A stretch of 64,000 nucleotides of DNA, taken from the NCBI GenBank assembly GCA_963824395.1, contig CAWGPF010000001.1, positions 2,232,001-2,296,000 of the forward strand, given 5' to 3'. A model generated the notes under the pieces. That model ran no database searches, was not told the origin of the DNA, and worked only from the letters and a program-made list of their open reading frames with translations. Below, piece by piece: positions 57,718-64,000 of this stretch (within the stretch, counting starts at the first letter, position 1; every line of letters starts with the position of its first letter). The DNA is from 13-2-20CM-66-19 sp963824395 (GTDB lineage: Bacteria > Pseudomonadota > Gammaproteobacteria > Steroidobacterales > Steroidobacteraceae). Position numbers and translations under genes: made by a program.

Positions 57718-59286
57718 ATGCTCCGCGTACGCTCGCTCGCCTGTCTGCTGCCCCTGCTCCTGACCCTGAGCGGCTGCCCGAGCCTCACCGAGCGCACCGG
57801 ACTGCCGCCCTCGGTCGATCGCGCCGCACAGCTGGAGAGCTCCGGGGATGTCGCCGCAGCTGCGCGCGTCTACGAGGAACTGGCCGAACATAACAGCGGC
57901 GCGGAACGCAACGGCTTCCTGCTGGATGCGGCGCACGACTATCTGCGCGCCCATCGTCCCGAGGACGCGGCGCGGGTGCTCACGCTCACCCAGGGCACGC
58001 TCAGTGCCGAGCAGGCGAGCGCGCGCGCGCTCCTCAACGTGCAGCTGGCACTGGAGCGCGACGAGCGTGCCGAGGCGGCCCGGGAGTTTGCCGCCATCCC
58101 CGAGCCTGCGGGCGCTGAGCTGCAGGCCCGGTACCGGCAGCTGAAGGCACAGCTCGCCGAAGCGCCCGCGGCCCGGCGCGCAGCGCCCCCCGCCCTCGCG
58201 CGCCCCACCGCCCCCGAGAGCGGCGCGCACATCGCACTGCTGCTGCCAGTCAGCGGGCGCGCCGCCGCCGCCGCCCAGAGCGTGCGCGACGGGTTCATGA
58301 CCGCGTATTACCAGGCGCCGGCCAATGAGCGCCCGCGCGTCGAGGTCTACGACACCGGCACGGTGAGCATCGCGGATGCGCTCGCGCAGGCACGCGAGCA
58401 GGGCGCGGACTTCATCGTGGGTCCCCTGACGCGCGAGGAAGTGATCGCGGCGGCGGAGTATCCTGGCGCGCGGGCGCCGCTCCTGGCGCTGAATTTCCTG
58501 CCCGGCGATCACGTCGCGCCGCCCGACTTCTATCAGTTCGCGCTCTCCCCTGAGGAGGAAGCGCGCCTCGCGGCGCGCCGCATTCTCGATGACCATCACC
58601 GCCGCGGCGTGGCGATCGTGCCTGCCGGGGACTGGGGCGCGCGCGTGCTCGCGGCGTTCAAGCAGGAACTCACCGCCGGCGGCGGCGACCTCATCGCCAC
58701 CACCAGCATCGATGCTGCGCGCACCGATTATTCCGCCGCCATCACCGAGGTGCTGCACATCACCGACAGCAGCGCGCGCTACAAGCGCCTGGAGTCCGTG
58801 CTCGGCACCAAGCTGCAGTTTGAGCCGCGGCGGCGCGCCGACATCGAGTTCATCTTCGCACCCGCGCAGGCGGCCACCGAGCGCCTGCTGCGTCCGCAGC
58901 TGCGCTTCCACTACGCCGGCGACATTCCGACCTATGCGACTTCTGACGCCTTCGAGCCGGACATGCGCGCCAATGAGGACCTGGAAGGCCTGATGTTTCC
59001 CGACATGCCCTGGATTCTCGGCGGTGATTTCCCGGACGCCGTGCGCGCCGCGGCGCATGACGCATGGCCGAATGGGGGGCCGTATCGCGGGCGCCTGTTC
59101 GCATTCGGCTTCGACGCGTTTCGTCTCGCGCAGGCGCTGCCACATCACGGCGTCGCCAGCAGTGTGAGCGTCGAGGGGCTAACGGGGCGCCTGAGCCTCG
59201 ACAGCGATCATCGCGTGCGGCGCGAACTCGGCTGGGCACAGGTGCACAACGGTGAACTGCATCTGCTGGGGCCCACGGCGCAGTGA
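57718..59286 (+). CDS. lpoA: Penicillin-binding protein activator LpoA
   Basis: An outer-membrane lipoprotein that stimulates PBP1A. The 522 residues begin MLRVRSLACLLPLLLTLSGC, with a lipobox ending in Cys, followed by a helical TPR-like N-terminal domain (residues 30-170) and an Ala/Pro linker. The C-terminal periplasmic-binding-protein-like domain starts at HIALLLPVSGRAAAAAQSVR and includes FIVGPLTREEV, GVAIVPAGDWGARVLAAFK and FGFDAFRLAQAL. ATG 57718 is 79 bases from the divergent rsmI start. yraN, often next, is absent here. Confidence 0.92.
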   Translation: MLRVRSLACLLPLLLTLSGCPSLTERTGLPPSVDRAAQLESSGDVAAAARVYEELAEHNSGAERNGFLLDAAHDYLRAHRPEDAARVLTLTQGTLSAEQASARALLNVQLALERDERAEAAREFAAIPEPAGAELQARYRQLKAQLAEAPAARRAAPPALARPTAPESGAHIALLLPVSGRAAAAAQSVRDGFMTAYYQAPANERPRVEVYDTGTVSIADALAQAREQGADFIVGPLTREEVIAAAEYPGARAPLLALNFLPGDHVAPPDFYQFALSPEEEARLAARRILDDHHRRGVAIVPAGDWGARVLAAFKQELTAGGGDLIATTSIDAARTDYSAAITEVLHITDSSARYKRLESVLGTKLQFEPRRRADIEFIFAPAQAATERLLRPQLRFHYAGDIPTYATSDAFEPDMRANEDLEGLMFPDMPWILGGDFPDAVRAAAHDAWPNGGPYRGRLFAFGFDAFRLAQALPHHGVASSVSVEGLTGRLSLDSDHRVRRELGWAQVHNGELHLLGPTAQ

Positions 59287-59344
59287 GGCGCCGCCCGTCA
59301 GGGCTCAGGCGGTCCTAACTTCCAACAGCTAACACGCTGCAGCC

Positions 59345-59674
59345 TCAGCGCGCGCTTTGATAGATGGCGTCGAGTTTCTGCTGCAGGTAATCGCGGTGTG
59401 CGTGTGAGAGTTTGCCGCCGTCGAGCTTCTGCAGCACCAGACCCTCCGCGCGCAGGTGCTCGAGTTGCTTGAGCGCCTCCTCGGAAAGCGGGCGCTGCTC
59501 CCAGCGAATCTCGTGCGGTGTTGCCGGAAACGAGAAGTTCTGACGCATCGTGACCGCCGGGGCCGAAGCTGCAGGCATCGCGCCGTGCGCACCGATCCCG
59601 CCGGCCGCGCAGACACCCGCATAAAGCCCGCCCAGCAGCAGCGCGGGGCAGGGGGCTGTCAGGTTGGGCTTCAT
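59345..59674 (-). CDS. Small secreted protein of unknown function
   Basis: A 109-residue protein. Residues 1-25 make a plausible signal peptide (MKPNLTAPCPALLLGGLYAG then VCAAGG). The mature part is predicted helical with a hydrophilic run: FPATPHEIRWEQRPLSEEAL followed by KQLEHLRAEGLVLQKLDGGK and HRDYLQQKLDAIYQ. I do not recognise a family. It is convergent with lpoA and lies upstream of, but opposite to, the mraZ promoter region. Confidence 0.6.
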   Translation of the reverse strand: MKPNLTAPCPALLLGGLYAGVCAAGGIGAHGAMPAASAPAVTMRQNFSFPATPHEIRWEQRPLSEEALKQLEHLRAEGLVLQKLDGGKLSHAHRDYLQQKLDAIYQSAR

Positions 59675-59953
59675 GGCTCATCTCCCGCTGCGAATCTGAC
59701 CGCCCCATCATCCGGCGCCGCTTTCTTAGCGACAAGAGGCTCTGCAGACACCCGACGGCGGTCATGCGGCAGGGCTCGCAGGGGGTGAATGGGGCGCCCG
59801 GCGGGCATACAGGACCCTGCACTCCTGAACCACTGTATAAGGTTCGCCCGGCAAGCCGCTGATTGCTATGAGCGAATGCCTCTGCGAGCCCCCGAGACAC
59901 TGTTGATTTACACATAAGTCGTTGTGAATGCGACGGATTTCACAGTATTTCAA

Positions 59954-59983
59954 TTGACATAGTTCGCCCCCGATTCCTATAGT
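59954..59983 (+). promoter_or_regulatory. Sigma-70-type promoter of the mraZ (dcw) operon
   Basis: A perfect -35 TTGACA (59954-59959) and a -10 TATAGT (59978-59983) are 18 bases apart, in a locally AT-rich stretch of 363 non-coding bases (59675-60037). It would start transcription about 50 bases before the mraZ ATG and just upstream of the MraZ boxes. The rest of this gap shows nothing else I can support. Confidence 0.8.
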
Positions 59984-59992
59984 GGCCGCTAG

Positions 59993-60017
59993 TGGGAGAA
60001 GGTGGGGGTAAATGGGC
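59993..60017 (+). promoter_or_regulatory. Three MraZ-box repeats
   Basis: TGGGA, TGGGG and TGGGC begin at 59993, 60003 and 60013, exactly ten bases apart. MraZ is known to bind several TGGGN repeats with five-base spacers upstream of its own gene, so these are very likely the autoregulatory operator. They lie just after the promoter and before the start codon at 60038. Confidence 0.85.
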
Positions 60018-60037
60018 GGTAACGCGCCTCACGGGTC

Positions 60038-60490
60038 ATGTTTCGCGGTGCAACAAAAATCACCCTGGACGACAAGGGGCGGATGGTCATTCCCAACCGC
60101 TACCGGGAGCAGATCAATGAGCTCGCGCAGGGAAAATTGGTGGTCACCGTCGACAAGGACCAATGCCTCCTCATTTATCCCCTGCCCGAGTGGGAGCTGA
60201 TCGAACGCAAGCTGATGGGGCTTCCCAGCCTGAACGCGACGGCGCGTCGGCTGCAGCGCCTGATGGTCGGCCACGCGACTGATCTGCCCCTCGACGGGCA
60301 CGGCAGGGTGCTGCTGCCGCCCGAGCTGCGCGAATTCGCACAGCTCGGACGGCACGGGATGCTGATCGGGCAGGGCAATCGCTTTGAGCTGTGGGACGAG
60401 GCGCGCTGGAACGAGCGGCGCGACCTGTGGCTGAAGAACGAAGAAACCGCGACCGATCTGCCTTCCGAGCTCGAATCACTGTCGATCTAG
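60038..60490 (+). CDS. mraZ: Transcriptional regulator MraZ
   Basis: A 150-residue AbrB-like DNA-binding protein made of two similar halves: MFRGATKITLDDKGRMVIPN then RYREQI, and DLPLDGHGRVLLPPELREFA with LGRHGMLIGQGNRFELWDEA. It represses the division and cell-wall gene cluster in several bacteria, binding the repeats described just upstream. The start ATG is in the conserved MFRG context. First gene of the cluster. Confidence 0.95.
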   Translation: MFRGATKITLDDKGRMVIPNRYREQINELAQGKLVVTVDKDQCLLIYPLPEWELIERKLMGLPSLNATARRLQRLMVGHATDLPLDGHGRVLLPPELREFAQLGRHGMLIGQGNRFELWDEARWNERRDLWLKNEETATDLPSELESLSI

Positions 60491-60571
60491 GGGCTTTTTT
60501 AGAAACGAGCTGAGCTGGGCCGGAGCCCATGGGAAGAGCACTCAGGCAGGCGGGGGCGGACCGCTTCGCAC

Positions 60572-61498
60572 GTGGATGAGCACATACCAGTGCTCGCCGC
60601 GGAGGCGCTCGCGGGGCTGGCCCTGGAAGCGGGCGGTTACTATGTCGATGCGACGTTCGGGCGTGGCGGTCATACGGCACTCATACTCCAGGCCCTGGGT
60701 CGAGAAGGCCGCGTGCTCGCGCTCGATCGGGATCCGCAGGCCATCGAGGCCGGCCGCCACCGTTTTGCCCACGAAGTGCGGCTTACGCTCCTGCACGCGT
60801 CGTTTGCGGACCTCGGCACGCTCGTGCATGCACACGCTCAGCATCGCCCGTGCCGGGGCGTGCTCTTCGACCTCGGCGTCTCCTCGCCGCAGCTTGACGA
60901 CCCGGCGCGCGGCTTCAGCTTCCGGTCCGACGGGCCGCTCGATATGCGTATGGATCCGACGCGCGGCGAACCCGTCGCAGCGTGGCTCGCTCGGGCGGGC
61001 CTCGATGAGATACGCCAGGTGATTGCGACCTTCGGGGAGGAGCGCTTTGCGCGCCGCATCGCGCACAACCTCGTGAGCGCCCGCGCCGAGGGGCCGCTCA
61101 CGCGCACCGGGCAGCTCGCCGAGCTGGTCGCGGCCGCGGTGCGCACGCGCGAGCCGGGGAAGCACCCGGCCACCCGCACCTTTCAGGCCCTGCGCATGTT
61201 CATCAACGACGAACTCGGGCAGATCGAGCGCGGTCTCAGCGGGGCGCTTGAGGCCTTAAGCCCGGGCGGACGTCTGGTGGCGATCAGCTTCCACTCTCTC
61301 GAGGACCGCGCCGTGAAGGGCTTCATGCAGCGGCACTCCCAGGTCGATCCGGCGCTCAAGCGCCTGCCGGTCATCCCCGCCGCCGCCCGCCCGCGCCTGA
61401 AGCTCATCGGCCGCAAGCAGCGCCCCCAGGCCGCGGAGCTGGAGCTGAACCCGCGCTCGCGCAGCGCGCTGCTGCGGGTCGCGGAGCGCCTGCCGTGA
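60572..61498 (+). CDS. rsmH: 16S rRNA (cytosine(1402)-N4)-methyltransferase
   Basis: Methylates N4 of C1402, the same base whose ribose is modified by RsmI. 308 residues. HIPVLAAEALAGLALEAGGY and VDATFGRGGHTALIL are the SAM-binding start; VLFDLGVSSPQLDDPARGFS, TRTFQALRMFINDELGQIE and AISFHSLEDRAVKGFM complete it. GTG start at 60572, 81 bases after mraZ. The stop overlaps the ftsL GTG (GTGA). Confidence 0.96.
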   Translation: MDEHIPVLAAEALAGLALEAGGYYVDATFGRGGHTALILQALGREGRVLALDRDPQAIEAGRHRFAHEVRLTLLHASFADLGTLVHAHAQHRPCRGVLFDLGVSSPQLDDPARGFSFRSDGPLDMRMDPTRGEPVAAWLARAGLDEIRQVIATFGEERFARRIAHNLVSARAEGPLTRTGQLAELVAAAVRTREPGKHPATRTFQALRMFINDELGQIERGLSGALEALSPGGRLVAISFHSLEDRAVKGFMQRHSQVDPALKRLPVIPAAARPRLKLIGRKQRPQAAELELNPRSRSALLRVAERLP

Positions 61499-61773
61499 GC
61501 AGCCGCCGGGTGCTCCTCGTCGCGGTGCCGCTCCTGTGGGTGGCGGCGCTCGCCTCCGCCGCCGGGGCCATCTACTGCAAGCACCGCGCGCGGGCGCTGT
61601 TCGTCGAGCTCGAGGCGCTCAACGGGCGCCGGGACAACCTCGAGATCGAGTGGGGCCAGCTGCAGCTCGAGCAGAGCGCCTGGTCCACTCACGCCTTCGT
61701 TGAGCGGGTCGCGAACGCCAAGCTGCGCATGGCGATGCCGCCCCCGAAAGACATCGAGATCGTTTCCCCGTGA
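61495..61773 (+). CDS. ftsL: Cell division protein FtsL
   Basis: A short bitopic divisome protein linking FtsQ, FtsB and FtsW-FtsI. The 92 residues contain a basic start, one membrane helix (VLLVAVPLLWVAALASAAGA) and a periplasmic coiled coil with heptad hydrophobics (FVELEALNGRRDNLEIEWGQ). It has the usual LxLExxAW-type signature as LQLEQSAWSTHAFVERVA, and PPPKDIEIV at the end. Overlaps both rsmH and ftsI. Confidence 0.93.
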   Translation: MSSRRVLLVAVPLLWVAALASAAGAIYCKHRARALFVELEALNGRRDNLEIEWGQLQLEQSAWSTHAFVERVANAKLRMAMPPPKDIEIVSP

Positions 61774-63518
61774 AGGCGCGCGGCGCACGTGACGATGCAC
61801 CGGCGAGCTTCCGCTGGCGCGCCGCGCTCCTGACCGGACTGCTGATCGCCTGTGCGCTCGGGCTCCTGTACCGGGCGGTGAACCTGCAGCTGGTGGATCA
61901 CGGGTTCCTGGCGAAGGAGGGCGACGCGCGCTTCTCGCGCGTGCTCGAGATCGCCGCCCACCGTGGCACGATCACCGATCGGTACGGTGAACCGCTGGCG
62001 GTCTCCACCCCGGTCGACTCGATCTGGGTGAACCCGTCCGAGCTGGCGCTCTCGACCGACCAGATTCCGCGCCTCGCCAAGGCGCTCGGCCTCGACCGCC
62101 AGGAGCTGGCGCGCCGTATCACGAGCAACCTCGACCGCGAGTTCCTCTACCTCGCCCGCCACCGCCAGCCCGCCGAGGCTGAGCAGATCAAGGCCCTCGG
62201 GATCGCCGGCGTCTACACCTCGCGCGAGTACCGCCGCTACTACCCCGCAGGCGAAGTCACCGGGCACCTGGTCGGCTTCACCAACGTCGACGATGCCGGT
62301 CAGGAGGGCCTCGAGCTCGCCTTCGATCACTGGCTCGCGGGGGAGGATGGCGCCAAGCGCGTGATCCAGGACCGCTACGGGCGCATCGTGCAGAACGTCG
62401 AGAGTATCCGCCCGGCGCGACCGGGCAAGGACCTGGTGCTCTCGATCGACCTGCGCATCCAGTACCTCGCCTACCGGGAGCTGAAGGCGGCGATCCGCGA
62501 CCAGCGCGCCAAGGCAGGCTCGGTGGTGGTGATCGATGTGGCGAGCGGCGAGATCCTCGCCATGGTCAACCAGCCGGCCTACAACCCCAACGACCGCGAC
62601 CAGATCCAGGCCGCGACCTACCGCAACCGCGCCGCCACCGACATCTTCGAGCCCGGCTCCTCGATCAAGCCGTTCTTCGTCGCCGCCGGCATCGCCTCGG
62701 GCAAGTACGACGATCACAGCATCATCGACACCTCCCCGGGCTTCTTCAAAGTCGGCGCGAAGATCTTCGAGGACGAGCACAACCTCGGCGCCATCAACAT
62801 CGCCACCGTGCTCGCCAAGAGCTCCAACGTCGGCATGGCGCACATCGCCCTCACGCTGCCGCCGCAGGAGATCTGGAGCACGCTCAATCACCTCGGCTTC
62901 GGCCAGGTCACGACCAGTGGTTACCCCGGGGAGTCGGCGGGCCTCCTGCCCAACTACGCCCAGTGGCGGCCCATCGGCATCGTCACCATGAGCCACGGTT
63001 ACGGGCTCTCGGTAACCCCGCTGCAGCTCGCGCATGCCTACGCCACCATCGGCTCCTACGGCGTGGCGCGGCCGGTGTCGTTCCTGAGGGTGGAGGGGGC
63101 CGCCGGCGGGGAGCACGCCCTCGATGAGCACGTGTGCCGCGAGCTGATCACGATGCTCGAATCGGTCGTCAGCGCCGAGGGCACGGGCAAGCTTGCGGCG
63201 ATCCCCGGCTACCGCGTCTCGGGCAAGACCGGCACCGCCTGGAAGGCCGAGGCCGGCGGCTACTCGACCGACCGCTACATGGCGGTGTGGGGCGGCGTGG
63301 CGCCGGCGACCGCGCCGCGCCTGGCCGCGGTGGTGGTGATCGATGAGCCCAATGCCGGCCAGCATCACGGCGGTGAGGTGGCGGCCCCGGTGTTCTCGCG
63401 CATCGTCGGCGGCGCCCTGCGCCTGCTCGCCGTGGCGCCCGATCAGCCGGTGAATACGCCCGAGGAGCTTCCCGCCAGCCCCGCGCTCGGCACGCTGCAT
63501 ACGGCGGCGCTGCCATGA
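61770..63518 (+). CDS. ftsI: Peptidoglycan D,D-transpeptidase FtsI (PBP3)
   Basis: Septal transpeptidase of the divisome, 582 residues. The membrane anchor is AALLTGLLIACALGLLYRAV; the dimer/pedestal domain starts at HRGTITDRYGEPLAVSTPVD. Transpeptidase motifs: SxxK as PGSSIKPF, SxN as KSSNVG, and KTGT in RVSGKTGTAWKA. Starts at GTG 61770, overlapping the ftsL stop; its stop overlaps the murE ATG. Confidence 0.96.
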   Translation: MKARGARDDAPASFRWRAALLTGLLIACALGLLYRAVNLQLVDHGFLAKEGDARFSRVLEIAAHRGTITDRYGEPLAVSTPVDSIWVNPSELALSTDQIPRLAKALGLDRQELARRITSNLDREFLYLARHRQPAEAEQIKALGIAGVYTSREYRRYYPAGEVTGHLVGFTNVDDAGQEGLELAFDHWLAGEDGAKRVIQDRYGRIVQNVESIRPARPGKDLVLSIDLRIQYLAYRELKAAIRDQRAKAGSVVVIDVASGEILAMVNQPAYNPNDRDQIQAATYRNRAATDIFEPGSSIKPFFVAAGIASGKYDDHSIIDTSPGFFKVGAKIFEDEHNLGAINIATVLAKSSNVGMAHIALTLPPQEIWSTLNHLGFGQVTTSGYPGESAGLLPNYAQWRPIGIVTMSHGYGLSVTPLQLAHAYATIGSYGVARPVSFLRVEGAAGGEHALDEHVCRELITMLESVVSAEGTGKLAAIPGYRVSGKTGTAWKAEAGGYSTDRYMAVWGGVAPATAPRLAAVVVIDEPNAGQHHGGEVAAPVFSRIVGGALRLLAVAPDQPVNTPEELPASPALGTLHTAALP

Positions 63519-64000
63519 GTGCGCCGGGTGCGCCCCAGCCCCTCGCCGCGCTCACCGATGGCCTGGTGCAGGTGCCCGCGGACGTGGCGGTGAGCGATCT
63601 CACCCTCGACAGCCGCGCCGTGACTCCCGGGGCCCTGTTCCTCGCCTGCCGCGGGCGCACCAGCCACGGCCTCAAGTTCGCCCCCGAGGCCATCACACGC
63701 GGCGCGCGCGCGGTGCTCTACGAGCGCGAGGACGCCCCGCCCGCGCCCGAGGCGAGCACTGCGACTTTCATCGCCCCGGTCGCCGGCCTCACCCGGCACG
63801 TGAGCCTGATCGCCGACCGCTTCTTCGGCTCGCCCTCGCAGCGCCTCACCATCGCCGGCATCACCGGCACCAACGGCAAGACCACCTGCGCCTGGCTCCT
63901 CGCCCAGGCACTCGCGGCCTGCCGGCGCCCGGCGGCCTACATCGGCACGCTCGGCTTCGGGATGCCACCGCACGTGACCGCGACGGTGCACACCACCTCC
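63515..64000 (+). CDS. murE: UDP-N-acetylmuramoyl-tripeptide synthetase MurE, 5' part
   Basis: Adds the third amino acid, probably meso-diaminopimelate, to UDP-MurNAc-dipeptide. Only the first 162 residues are in the window. They contain the UDP-binding start DLTLDSRAVTPGALFLACRG, HGLKFAPEAITRGARAVLYE, the ATP-binding loop ITGTNGKTTCAWLLAQ and the beginning of HTT. The ATG overlaps the ftsI stop (ATGA). Confidence 0.94.
   Translation, partial: MSAPGAPQPLAALTDGLVQVPADVAVSDLTLDSRAVTPGALFLACRGRTSHGLKFAPEAITRGARAVLYEREDAPPAPEASTATFIAPVAGLTRHVSLIADRFFGSPSQRLTIAGITGTNGKTTCAWLLAQALAACRRPAAYIGTLGFGMPPHVTATVHTTS

Noticed and set aside
60484..60500. GGGGC then T6 just after mraZ as a terminator
   Set aside because: No upstream arm complementary to GGGGC was found in a suitable position, and the cluster should continue into rsmH.

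Overview
The window is a GC-rich piece of chromosome from a gammaproteobacterium. The evidence is the gene order petABC-sspAB, a divergent rsmI/lpoA pair, kdsD-kdsC-lptC-lptA-lptB-rpoN-hpf-rapZ and mraZ-rsmH-ftsL-ftsI-murE. Pyrophosphate-based glycolysis, TonB receptors and TPR-sulfotransferase/2-oxoglutarate oxygenase genes point towards the Xanthomonadales/Nevskiales/Steroidobacterales side of the class; this placement is inferred from gene content only. I saw no integrase, transposase, CRISPR array or tRNA.

Layout. 0-6 kb: end of an EAL-domain gene, a proton-pumping pyrophosphatase (hppA), PPi-dependent phosphofructokinase (pfp), adenylate kinase with a long basic tail, and RNase D. 6-13 kb: a membrane protein, mpl, a Lon-substrate-domain protein, two glycosyltransferases, a CPBP protease, a TraB/GumN protein and a cpdA-like phosphodiesterase. 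13.8-19.5 kb: a tight tkt-gap-pgk-pyk operon. 19.5-24.2 kb: penicillin acylase, MoxR ATPase and VWA protein, all frame-disrupted. 24.2-26.7 kb: intact patatin and JmjC-like oxygenase genes. 26.6-33 kb (minus): the Kdo/LPS-transport/sigma-54 operon. 33-37.1 kb: ibaG, murA, gnd, zwf. 37.2-38.5 kb: an M19 dipeptidase.

38.5-50.5 kb is the most unusual region. Two TPR-sulfotransferases, a TPR-Asp/Asn hydroxylase, a small secreted protein, a large TonB-dependent receptor and two tandem 2OG-Fe(II) oxygenases sit together with pgl and a DegS-like protease. A further PKHD-type hydroxylase and a sulfotransferase-like gene lie at 55-56.8 kb. This looks like a hydroxylation/sulfation gene set around an outer-membrane receptor. 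50.6-54.4 kb holds petABC-sspAB, 54.5-54.9 kb the RNase P RNA (minus strand), 55-59.7 kb rsmI, lpoA and a small secreted protein, and 60-64 kb the start of the division/cell-wall cluster with a promoter and three MraZ boxes.

Sequence quality matters for reading this record. From about 19.5 to 37.4 kb, except 24.2-26.7 kb, nearly every gene is broken by several single-base indels, including genes normally essential (murA, lptB, lptC, kdsC). Scattered indels and an in-frame TAG also occur at 38.8-47.2 kb. I read these as consensus errors rather than real pseudogenes. For these genes I give the full span over which homologous reading frames can be stitched, mark them as frame-disrupted in the call, and treat their ends as approximate.
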